Part shown: positions 55,860-64,000 of the stretch, piece after piece
How positions within the stretch are numbered: position 1 is the stretch's first letter
How the letters are laid out: the number at the start of each line of letters is the position of its first letter
DNA from: Galaxea fascicularis
Lineage: Eukaryota; Cnidaria; Anthozoa; Scleractinia; Euphylliidae
DNA: 64,000 nt
Reading direction: 5' to 3'
Assembly (NCBI GenBank): GCA_948470475.1
Contig: OX419338.1
Location: forward strand, 12,481,747-12,545,746
The notes under the pieces: model-generated
Told to the model about the DNA's origin: nothing
Databases searched by the model: none
Seen by the model: the letters and a program-made list of their open reading frames with translations, nothing else
Made by a program: the position numbers and the translations under genes

Positions 55860-58112
55860 GCATACATACATACATAGCTTTATTTGTTAATGCAGGTTGG
55901 CAAATGGGCAGCCAAAGGCTGATGTGGACCTGCCTATATAATTACAATATACTAAGGTTTAAAATACAAATAAAGCTGGTCAATAAATAATTAGGTAAAA
56001 GCTGAGTATGTCTATTGCGTATAAGTATAATAAAGTGAGTAAGAAGTAAGATAAAATCAAAAATAATAAAAATCCTCGTTCTTGTTTGTGCTCAAACATG
56101 ATTCTTTATCGAAGCTTAACTTATTTAATAGTACCAGATCTTTTTTGATCTTTTGTTTAAAGCTTGCATAGCTATCTATAAGTTTAAGTGACTCTGGTAG
56201 GATATTCCAAGCAGTGGGTCCTCTGTAGGATAAAGATGTTCTTCCTATAGAGTAATTATACTTTGGGACATTAAATCCTTCTGCCCTTCTTAAATGGTAG
56301 CGCCGCGGCTCGGTTTTATGGAATAAGTCGCAGATAGATTTTGGTGCTAAACCGTGATAAACTGAATACATTAGTGAAGTTAACTTAAGTTTGTAAACGT
56401 TCATTAAGGGCTGCCAGCTAATGTATTTTAGAGTCTCCAAGTTAACATCAGCAAGACTGTATATGATTTTTGCAGCTCTTAAGTGGATCCGTTCAACATT
56501 ATGTAGCAATGCTGGGGAGCAGGTTCCCCATACCAATATGCCATATGTAGCACTAGGGACAATGCTCCGAAAATAAATGGCTTCCAGGACCTTCTTGGGT
56601 AGTACCCTCAACCGCTTTAGATATTTAACTTTTTGACTGAAGGTCTTACAAACTGCTGTGATCTGAGGCTGCCATGATAGTTTAGAGTCAATGACTACCC
56701 CTAGGCAGGTACTTGTGTTAACATAGCTTAGAATCTTATTACCAAAGGAGACAGGTTTCAGGGGGCCAATAGTGCTATTTCTGTTAATTACCATGACTTC
56801 TGATTTCCCACTATGAATGGTTAACTTATTATTTCTACACCAATTATGTACATCCCCCAGTATGCGATTTAGACCATCGCACACTGCATCAACTGAAGGG
56901 CCTATGTAAAATAGTGTGGTATCATCTGCATACATATCTATTTCTCCTTCCTTAATCTGATCTGGTAGGTCATTTACATAGAAAGAGAATAGCCTTGGGC
57001 CCAGGAGAGATCCCTGTGGGATCCCACAGTTCACAGCATTAAGTTCTGATTTGCATCCATTGACAACAGCAAATTGTTTGCGGTCTTTAAGGTAGTCTCT
57101 TATCCACTCAAGGGGAGGGCCGCTGATGCCCATGGCCTGAAGCTTTAGATCTAGTATTGAGTGTGAGACACAATCGAAGGCTTTTTTGAAGTCAATAAAC
57201 ACGACACCCACTACATTTCCATTATCCAGCGCAGTTTTCCACTTCTCCGTCAGGTATGTCAGCAGTCCTTCAGTAGATTTTCCTTTAGTAAATCCCCATT
57301 GATTTTCATTGCAGAGGCCACATTCGTTGGTAAAGCTATCGATATTTCGGCATACAGTTGCCTCCAGTATTTTACTTGGAATACTTAGCATTTGAAGTGG
57401 TCTATAGTTGCTTTTATCAGTAGAGTCGCCTTTCTTAAAAACAGTGTGCATCCGTGATATCTTCCATGAGGAGGGTATCCTTGACTGTTCAAGGCTAAAT
57501 TTAAACAATGGTAGGAGACCTCTGATAATGGATGATTCTCCACATAATTTGAGGTCTCTAGGAGAGACACGATCGGGACCTGTTGCCTTTCTTGGGTTGA
57601 CAGTTGATATGTCCTTGAGGATCGTGGGGTAGTGCAGGGTGAAGTCAGAGCATGTGGGTGAAATCCTGTAAACATGGTGCATCTCTGAGTGATTCTGTGT
57701 TGGTTGAAGGTTGGACATTAGGTTTTCTCCGATGGTTGAGAAGTAATCATTCATGAGAGTGGCTTTCACACTGTCCATTAGGACAATGTTGCCTTGATCA
57801 TCTTTGATAGGGCCAATGGTATTTTGTTTACATTCCTGTCTCTTAACTTTCTTAACAAGATTCCAAAAGTCCCTGCTGTTTTGGGTTTTACCAAATTCAT
57901 TCTTCCAGTACAGGGCTTCTGCCGTCCTTAGCTGGCGGGTAACCTCGTTTCTTGTTTTCCTGTATTCCCTCCATAGATCTTCGCTCTGCGTTCTTTTAGC
58001 TTGTTGCAATAATTTATAGCGCTTGTTCATGCATTTTCTAATAGCTGAAGTAATGAAAGGCAAGGAATTTGATCTGATTTTAACTTTCCTCTCAGGTGGA
58101 CTTAACGTTCAA
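55860..58112 (-). mobile_element. 5'-truncated CR1/L2-like LINE with (ATGT)n tail
   Basis: Minus-strand LINE that begins inside the EN-RT linker (about 58110, in-frame SPPERKVKIRSNS) and runs through RT to a stop at 56057. About 190 bp of 3' UTR follow, ending in an (ATGT)n microsatellite at about 55860-55876, typical of CR1/L2-group tails. It lies in the first intron of the gene at 55535, antisense to it. Confidence 0.85.
56057..58110 (-). CDS. LINE reverse transcriptase, open reading frame, 5'-truncated
   Basis: The frame is open for about 680 codons without stop or frameshift. RT motifs in order: NYRPLQMLSIPSKILE, VFIDFKKAFDCVSH, CGIPQGSLLGPRLFSFYVND, MYADDTTLFYIG (the catalytic DD) and CLGVVIDSKLSW. 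A C-terminal domain typical of CR1/L2 ORF2 follows with IHLRAAKIIY and TAWNILPESLK. The endonuclease is missing because of 5' truncation and there is no proper ATG at the left end, so this is a dead-on-arrival copy. The intact frame means it inserted recently. A related, much more decayed LINE is at 31186-35930. Confidence 0.85.
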
Positions 58113-58477
58113 CAGCTCGGTTACATGGGTTTCATCCAAATATACGATTTACTGATCTAATATACGGCAAAATGATTAGGGTAACATGGTTTCCCAGCAA
58201 GATAAAATAGGCAAAAATAAAGAAAAAAATTCTTACCCGAATCAGGCTGAGTACATTAAAGAACAGGCCAAATAATCCCCTCGTTCAAGGCGCGGCTTAG
58301 CTGACCTCGCATCGTTCAGGCAAATTTCGCGCCAAATTTTATCTTAATGACGCAAGTGCTGTGACGTAAGACCCCACATAGACTATTCCATTTCAATGTT
58401 GTCTTGTCCATTTCACTTTTGTATTTTTGGCGGTGTTGGCGCAAACCAATCGCTGTAACACTAAACCATTTCGCTTT
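58113..58477. other. Intron or intergenic, no feature seen
   Basis: AT-rich sequence between the LINE 5' break and the TIR-element fragment. No exon with good splice sites recognised. Confidence 0.5.
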
Positions 58478-58849
58478 AGGGGCCGACCATTTAACTCTTG
58501 AGGGGGGGGGGGGGGGGGGGAGTGTGATTTTGAAAAAAAATTTCCTGCAAGCGCTTGGTGGAAGAAAAAAATTTCATGCAGCACAAATGAAATAGAAAAA
58601 AAATTCTTGCACTGCTGCAAGCAAGAAAAAAAATGTTGCAAAGCTATTTCATCATTCCTGGGGGGCTTTACAATTCTCGGCAAAACTGCAACCATTCCGG
58701 ATAATCTGCAAGCCAGCGAGCCACTCTGGTTAGCCTATTAAAATAACACATTGATTGGCCTAAATAACACTCTAGTTAGCCTAAATGTCAAACTGGTTGG
58801 CCTACAGTTCGCTTAGGTAGCTTGCGAATGGCCCTTATAATGGGATAAG
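58478..58849. mobile_element. Truncated AGGGGCCGACC-family TIR element
   Basis: AGGGGCCGACCATTTAACTC plus a poly-G run of about 18 starts one end. The next 370 bp match the complement of 35160-35544 closely by eye (GAAATTTCCTGCAAGCGCTTG-type phrases, GGCTAACC repeats, CCTTATAATGGGATAAG). The match breaks exactly at ATAAG|TATGG (58849/58850), where the alpha-kinase transposon begins, so that element inserted into this one. Confidence 0.8.
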
Positions 58850-58895
58850 TATGGTGGCCCATTAACGCCATAGCATTTTTTGCACTTTTTTAAAA

Positions 58896-59069
58896 CATTA
58901 TTGTATTATTTTTCATTATTATTAATTCTTTTTTTTAATTCTCTATTCAATTGAGGAAATATATATGTTTTCATTTTTATTTCAAACGAGCTACACGGCC
59001 CATTGACGCCATAGCAAAAAAAAAAAAAAAAAAAAAAAGCTTCATGGCCCATTGACGCCATAGACCATA
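58896..59069 (+). repeat. Left inverted arm of the alpha-kinase transposon
   Basis: Begins CATTATTGTATTATTTTTCA and ends GACGCCATAGACCATA, with a run of 23 A in the middle flanked by GCCATAGC and GCTTCATGGCCC. It carries two iterons; a third lies outside it at 58856 within the terminal 46 bp. Confidence 0.9.
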
Positions 59070-59214
59070 GTGCAGCTCGGGTAACCACGGGTCACCCAAG
59101 GCATTACTGCAATGACCACAATGCCTTTCGCGGCATATTGAAGTGCAAACTGGTGTGGTATCCTGTCAAAACAACTTACAAAATACTTTAATATTACTTC
59201 AGTCTCCTTTCATC

Positions 59215-60456
59215 ATGTCAACGAAAAGAAAACCTGCGTGGGACAACTATAAAGATCGTGTAGCTAAGAAGAGAACGCAGAAAGACAAGGGAGCAAATCC
59301 GAATTTGACTGATGGACTCACGGTGCAGCGATTGTCAGCGAACGTGGAGGGAAAATGCCAGAAATATTCTCGCATAGGCCCTTTAACGTTAGTGCCATTT
59401 CAACAAGATCTCGAACTTACATTAGAAAACATCAAAGCTGCTTGTAAGACTCATTTTTGTACAGAACTCGAATGTGATGTTCTTGCTGGGGAAAGAGGTC
59501 CGTCGTACACTGACATCAGTCAAATCAAGAATTGGAAGGTTGTGCACGTGCGTTTCGTAGAAAGCTTAGTTCATCCCACAAGCACAAAGAAACAGCCTTT
59601 TCACCAAAGCGAGCCGTTAAGAGGGAGTCCTAGAAAAACTGTATCCCACATCCCGCCGAAATCGGTATCTGTAGCGAAGTCGTCAGTTGTGCCTTCCATA
59701 TCTCTAAGTCAGATGCTGAAGTTAGGTAAAGTCATTGCGGCTCCTGAAGTGGATATTGTAACCCTCAAGCTGGAAGAGTTTTCTTTGACTAACATGGAGT
59801 GGCTGAATCCTGTGGAAGTCAAAATTTCCCTTGAGCGGAAACCATTTGCAGAAGGGGCATTCCGTGAAGCTTATATGGCAAAATCCATTGCTGGCCTTCC
59901 CAAAGGGAACTATGTACTGAAAAAATACAAGGAAAGCGAAAAACAGGGAATCGAGGTGTTGTTTGGATCAATTGAAGCCCACACAAGGAAGTCAGTGCAG
60001 CTGAATGCATTGGCCCGAAATTTTGCACAGAATATGGCTATGGAGGTCCCACTTCTCGAATTTGGTCAGACCTTTAGTTACAATAAGGTATACTTCTCAT
60101 CTTTGAACAATGAACATGTGACACTGGAAAGCCATCTAGACGGAACATTCAAGAAGTACATCAACAACACTGGAGAAATGTGTGTGGCACCTGATGATGT
60201 CAGTGAAATTAGCCATAAAGCTGAGACATATGTTCACTACACTTATGTTAAATCTCAACAACAACTGATGGTTACAGATATTCAAGGGGTAGACTACACA
60301 CTGTGTGACCCTGAAGTGGCAAGCTCTGAGCTAAAAGACCCTGATGACAACTCCTTTCGTTTCTGCACTGGCAACCTGTCCTTTCAAGCTATTGATAAGT
60401 TCTTGAGTAGTCACGTTTGCAACAATTACTGCAAGATGCTAAAGCTTTCGATTTGA
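59215..60456 (+). CDS. Alpha-kinase family protein, transposon-encoded
   Basis: A single exon of 413 residues from ATG 59215; the frame is open back to a GTG at 59143 but ATG 59215 is the first ATG. Residues ~50-120 form an unassigned small domain (IGPLTLVPFQQDLEL, ECDVLAGERGPSYTDISQIK, VVHVRFVE). Residues ~125-190 are Ser/Pro/Lys-rich. The alpha-kinase domain spans ~200-410: PFAEGAFREAY, the likely ATP-binding Lys236 in YVLKKY, DGTFKKYINNTG, catalytic Asp355 in LMVTDIQG, TGNL (385-388) and the zinc site SSHVCNNYC (His400, Cys402, Cys406). The usual GN-x-G-x2-G loop reads GNLSFQA, so two glycines are replaced. Alpha-kinases phosphorylate Ser/Thr (eEF2K, TRPM7, myosin heavy chain kinases). Its place between the TIRs marks it as transposon cargo; the target is unknown. 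Confidence 0.88.
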   Translation: MSTKRKPAWDNYKDRVAKKRTQKDKGANPNLTDGLTVQRLSANVEGKCQKYSRIGPLTLVPFQQDLELTLENIKAACKTHFCTELECDVLAGERGPSYTDISQIKNWKVVHVRFVESLVHPTSTKKQPFHQSEPLRGSPRKTVSHIPPKSVSVAKSSVVPSISLSQMLKLGKVIAAPEVDIVTLKLEEFSLTNMEWLNPVEVKISLERKPFAEGAFREAYMAKSIAGLPKGNYVLKKYKESEKQGIEVLFGSIEAHTRKSVQLNALARNFAQNMAMEVPLLEFGQTFSYNKVYFSSLNNEHVTLESHLDGTFKKYINNTGEMCVAPDDVSEISHKAETYVHYTYVKSQQQLMVTDIQGVDYTLCDPEVASSELKDPDDNSFRFCTGNLSFQAIDKFLSSHVCNNYCKMLKLSI

Positions 60457-61039
60457 TTGATGCAAGTGACCATATTTTGAAACACTCTCATGTTTGCACC
60501 CCACTAGCACTTGCAGTGCAGCTTCTATGTGCTTACACTGCCTATACGTTTGGTTGCATGTTGTATTTACAAAATGAACTAATTATTATTAACAATATAA
60601 CTTGTCAAAGATTGTTGTGTTAGTTTTTTGGAAAACATCATCTAAAGTTTCCTAATTGTATTACATTATTGTAATACATTCAGTTCACATTGTGCTTTTC
60701 CCTCTTAAAACTTTATATACTTTTGTTACTGTTGATAAGAGGAAGTATGCAACGTGGCTTTCAGATCTCACTGTAAATGTTCTAATTGATTCCAAGTTTC
60801 TATCATTGGAAGGTATACATTTTTTCTATAATTATGACCCCCTCCCCTTTACAATGTTTTGTCAACTTATTGCAAGGTAGTAGATACCAAACTTTTTACT
60901 GCAACATACTGCTGGGGGATGGGTTAGGTTAAAGGGAAATCAGATACATGAAAATGCATTGCACATCAAGAAACATAAAATGAATGCATTTTGTCTCAAT
61001 TCAGAATGGCCACCAATGTTTTTGGAAATAGGTTCATAC

Positions 61040-63159
61040 CTACATAGACATCAAGTTATTTACGTCAAAATTATCTCTTAAAAACAAATATGCATTAGAA
61101 GCCTGTGCTGGCTTGATATCATCTGTGTCCGGTATGTGTCTTTGGCACTCCTGTCTGAAAGTATCATCCAGAAAGTCATCAGTGTTATCAAGGACACCAG
61201 AGAATTCTGCAACTTCTCTTAGCTGCTCTTCTGTTATGACATGACCACACTTCTCACCACCATATTGATTTGGACAGGTGTATATGTGCTCAGGTACACC
61301 AGTTGGAAGTTCTTTGTTTTTTTGTTTCCTTACTCTGTGTGTATTCCAGACTGTTTCTCTAAAAATATCAAGTTCCTTTTGTATTACAGGCACATAGACA
61401 TATGACATCATCTTCCTAAGGAAATAAATTAGTGAAATAGGATTCTTAGCTTGTCAAATCTTTAAGCTTCTTTTCCAAATTTAACGGCAACATATTTTAT
61501 AGTAGAGTAGATTCAATCAGTCTAAGCATGAACAATGCTAGCTAAAATTAATTATGAAAAAATATATGAAATAACACTCGTGACCAATTTTACATGTAAC
61601 TATGGGATGTTCCTCCAAAACATTTTAATACCCCAACTCAAGTCATCACAACTGAGAGTCCTTTAAATTTATTGAAAGAAGACATGTATTAGTTCAGGCA
61701 TAGATCCAGGCAGTGCATTGGGTGACTATTCGCCCTCCTTTTTGGGTAGCCAATCCTTAGTTTTTGGGAGGGAAAAATGGCTACCACACATTAAGTAACC
61801 CCCTGTTGCAAATCCTGGATTCATACCTGCAGTTCTCCAGTCTCTTACATGTAATGTATCTTATGATCTTACTGTGTTGTAAGCAAAACATGACATCAAC
61901 TTTGTATCAGCCTAATGCACTTTTCTGCTAAATTCTCAAACAATATGATTTTAATGTACCTCTCTATTTCATCTTGTGGGTCATAGAGACCATCTTCTAA
62001 TAGAGTGGACAACTGACTTTTGAAATATGCTTCCATTCTCTCTAACAACTCCCTCCACCATCTCTCGATCTTATTTTCAGTAGATGGCCCATATAATACA
62101 GATTCTGTAGCATCCTCTAAGTCACCATGCTGAGCTCGAAGGTAGCAGTGGATAGTTGCCATTACACCCGTTTCTGTTCCTCTGTCCACCCTAATCCTTG
62201 ATGGTAATACTGGAGACAAATTTACTTAGTTAATATCTTGGGTTTTGTTTCTTATTTCGATAGCTTGGTTTATATATTCAGATGCAGTATTTGCAAGCAT
62301 TGTGTTTTCTCTTTTCCTTCTCATTCTTCTCATCTCCCCAGTAGTGCAGGTTATAATTTTATATTAATAGGCATGTTCTCTTGCAGTACATATTCCCTTA
62401 CATTAAAATATTTACCTCTGCTCTCAAATAAGTAGTCAAAGTAGAACTTTCCAATAATTTTTGGGTCGTTATTTGATGTCCATATCCGTAGGAAGTTTAC
62501 TCTACCGCTGAACGTGTCTTGGCCTCCGTAAATACAAAGGGGAAACATCGAATTTTGGAATCCACAAAGTTTATCGTGGCCATCTAAAGACATAGTGAAA
62601 TCAGATCCCTAAAGAGAAAATGACATTTCTTATGTAATATAAGCAAGAAGACCAATGGAAAAGTGGAGAAGAAGACACTGCTTGAAAAAGAACGTGCTTG
62701 TGGAAACTCAAGCGAAACATGAACTCGTATTCTTACAGTAGAAGTGAATGTCTTCCTCCTTGCTCGTTTGGGTTGCCCTACCCCTCCTCTTTCTTCGAGG
62801 CCTTTTGGATTAACATCAGCCATCACGTTGTAAACCAAGTTTCTTGGCACATTTAAACCATGCAATTCGCGGATTTTTTTGTGAAGAGCACGGTGACCAA
62901 GTAAACGTCCCGGTCCATCCATTTCTTCCACGACTGCTCGTTTCACGTCTTCCACGTCTATCGCATAGTTAATAAACTTGATCCCGAAGTGTTGAAGCCG
63001 TCGTGAAAGAGTCCTTAGACTCCACGCATACATGGGATAGTGAACTTTCATTAAATCTAAGATCTCTGATTGACTCAAATTACGCTGAACGTACAGTTTG
63101 AGATCGTCTTTTAACTCGAGGTCCTCCTCCCAATCTGGGTTTCTTGTACGAGACGCCAT
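61040..63159 (-). CDS. DDE integrase-type transposase, 4 exons, complete
   Basis: Exons are 63159-62737, 62608-62416, 62209-61960 and 61415-61040 (stop); GT-AG introns, matching phases, 413 residues. Residues 30-60 (SQSEILDLMK, RTLSRRLQHFG) look like a helix-turn-helix, and KRARRK near 130-137 is basic. The catalytic core is retroviral-integrase-like: Asp150 in SLDGHDKLCGFQ, Asp214 in RVDRGTETG and Glu254 in TENKIERWW (D-x39-E). CGFQNSMFPLCIYGGQDTFS and YVPVIQKELDIFRETVWNTHR are typical, from memory, of a eukaryotic 'integrase core domain' family found in fish, amphioxus and corals, possibly the IS3EU group of Repbase. No lesion is seen. Its ATG lies 30 bp inside the right arm. Confidence 0.88.
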
Positions 63160-63188
63160 GATGGATTAGATTGAGGCCGAAAAGGGTT

Positions 63189-63364
63189 ATGGTCTATGGC
63201 GTCAATGGGCCATGAAGCTTTTTTTTTTTTTTTTTTTTTTTTTTTGCTATGGCGTCAATGGGCCGTGTAGCTCGTTTGAAATAAAAATGAAAACATATAT
63301 ATTTCCTCAATTGAATAGAGAATTAAAAAAAAGAATTAATAATAATGAAAAATAATACAATAAT

Positions 63365-63365
<1 letters not shown>
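63189..63365 (-). repeat. Right inverted arm of the alpha-kinase transposon
   Basis: Complement of 58896-59069, base for base by eye apart from three extra T in the homopolymer (26 versus 23). The outermost 46 bp of the left end (with one iteron) have no counterpart, because a different repeat begins at 63366 (TG|AAGAGTGATCATCGC). Confidence 0.9.
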
Positions 63366-63395
<30 letters not shown>

Positions 63396-63430
63396 TTAAG
63401 CAACTGGAAAGAAGAAGCCTGAAAAAATCA

Positions 63431-63431
<1 letters not shown>

Positions 63432-63464
<33 letters not shown>

Positions 63465-63503
63465 GATACCGGTGCGATGCTCTACCAACTGAGCTATGAA
63501 GCC
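63432..63503 (-). tRNA. tRNA-Thr-like (GGT) sequence, left arm of palindrome
   Basis: 72 nt with a full cloverleaf: acceptor GGCTTCA/TGAAGCC, D arm GCTC-AGTTGGTA-GAGC, anticodon loop CCGGTAT, T arm ACGGG-TTCGAAT-CCCGT. The anticodon would be GGT (Thr). The anticodon stem has an A-C mismatch next to the loop and position 33 is C instead of U, both unusual for a working tRNA. The A and B boxes are good, so it may be a tRNA-derived repeat head. Confidence 0.6.
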
Positions 63504-63614
63504 ACACATTGGGAGCGAGGTCAATTATTGAGTTCATATTTTCCCGCACAGTGAAGTGATGTGAAGTATATATATGAAATAATTCATATTTGTACTGCGG
63601 TTGTAGATGCAAGT

Positions 63615-63645
<31 letters not shown>

Positions 63646-63749
63646 TTAAGCAACTCGAAAGAAGAAGCCTGAAAAAATCAGGGCTTCAACGGGGTTCGAA
63701 TCCCGTTGAAGCCCTGATTTTTTCAGGCTTCTTCTTTCCAGTTGCTTAA

Positions 63750-63780
<31 letters not shown>

Positions 63781-63891
63781 ACTTGCATCTACAACCGCAG
63801 TACAAATATGAATTATTTCATATATATACTTCACATCACTTCACTGTGCGGGAAAATATGAACTCAATAATTGACCTCGCTCCCAATGTGT

Positions 63892-63930
63892 GGCTTCATA
63901 GCTCAGTTGGTAGAGCATCGCACCGGTATC

Positions 63931-63963
<33 letters not shown>
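63892..63963 (+). tRNA. tRNA-Thr-like (GGT) sequence, right arm of palindrome
   Basis: Identical to the copy at 63432-63503 but on the opposite strand, with the same C33 and anticodon-stem mismatch. It is followed by CTGATTTTTTCAGGCTTC: the T run could serve as a polymerase III terminator, and the GAAGCC...GGCTTC pairing competes with the acceptor stem. Confidence 0.6.
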
Positions 63964-63964
<1 letters not shown>

Positions 63965-64000
63965 TGATTTTTTCAGGCTTCTTCTTTCCAGTTGCTTAAA

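Larger units (their letters stand above)
58850..63365. mobile_element. DNA transposon carrying a DDE integrase and an alpha-kinase
   Basis: The left end starts TATGGTGGCCCATTAACG at 58850. Inverted arms 58896-59069 and 63189-63365 are identical by eye except for the length of an internal A/T run (23 versus 26). The iteron GGCCCATTGACGCCATAG occurs three times on the left (about 58856, 58998, 59046) and twice on the right. The two genes converge, each starting 30-150 bp inside an arm: alpha-kinase on plus, integrase-type transposase on minus. The interval 60457-61039 has no gene. The rightmost ~46 bp expected from the left end are absent; a tRNA-bearing palindrome starts at 63366. No target duplication can be checked. 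Confidence 0.85.
63395..64000. repeat. ~600-bp near-perfect palindrome with tRNA-Thr-like arms
   Basis: The arms are near-identical inverted copies; the centre lies at about 63697 in GGGGTTCGAATCCCGTTG. The unit AAGAGTGATCATCGCAG...TTGCTTAAA is also repeated in tandem (63366 and 63614). The palindrome reaches the window edge. Each arm contains a tRNA-Thr-like sequence and the flanking hairpin GAAGCCCTGA-TTTTT-TCAGGCTTC. The identical 63-codon frames in each arm are by-products. Confidence 0.85.

Noticed and set aside
59143..59214. N-terminal extension of the alpha-kinase frame to 59143
   Set aside because: The codon at 59143 is GTG, not ATG. The first ATG is at 59215 and the intervening residues look like translated leader.
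63436..63959. Two identical 63-codon frames
   Set aside because: They cross the tRNA-like sequence in each arm of the palindrome; identity is due to the arms, not to a gene pair.
1..64000. CRISPR array or bacterial operon
   Set aside because: Repeats are inverted or dispersed, not regularly spaced; genes are spliced and eukaryotic.

Overview
The window looks like animal nuclear DNA, most likely from a cnidarian such as a stony coral. It is AT-rich, its genes have many short GT-AG exons, and it carries very many DNA transposons, foldback/MITE elements, LINEs and tRNA-derived repeats. The organism assignment is inference from gene style and repeat types; no species marker is visible.

Host genes. 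(1) IBTK runs off the left edge on the minus strand. Exon 1 (6861-6544) and exon 2 (5671-5581) encode the ankyrin part, and exon 3 (46-1) begins the RCC1-like part. Intron 2 (47-5580) is filled by two Tc1/mariner-type elements and several foldback elements. (2) A 15-exon plus-strand gene (7387-17164) starts 525 bp from IBTK, head to head. All splice phases agree and give a 533-residue coiled-coil protein that I do not recognise. (3) A secreted protein with two TSP1 repeats and an EGF-like segment lies on the minus strand (54659-54152). (4) The first exon of another signal-peptide protein lies on the plus strand (55535-55805), divergent from the TSP1 gene; a LINE sits in its intron.

Mobile DNA dominates 18-53 kb and 56-64 kb. 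Main items: a decayed Ty3/gypsy element (20.0-23.5 kb); a CR1/L2-like LINE with a 2A-like motif at the start of its ORF (24.5-28 kb), broken by a SINE and a foldback; a minus-strand LINE (31.2-35.9 kb) broken by a 1.3-kb TIR element; an apparently intact two-gene Harbinger (38512-43339) inserted in a smaller Harbinger-like element (38320-43589), each with its own 3-bp target duplication; a ~10-kb region bounded by ~0.7-kb inverted repeats (43.68-53.76 kb) that holds a frameshifted THAP domain; and a 5'-truncated LINE with an open RT frame (55.86-58.11 kb).

The most interesting object is at 58850-63365. It is a DNA element with ~175-bp near-identical inverted arms that contain repeated 19-bp iterons. 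It encodes, convergently, an intact 413-residue DDE integrase/transposase (4 exons, minus strand) and an intact 413-residue alpha-kinase (single exon, plus strand). The enclosed position suggests the kinase is transposon cargo. Its right terminus is replaced by a ~600-bp palindrome that carries a tRNA-Thr-like sequence in each arm and continues past the window edge.
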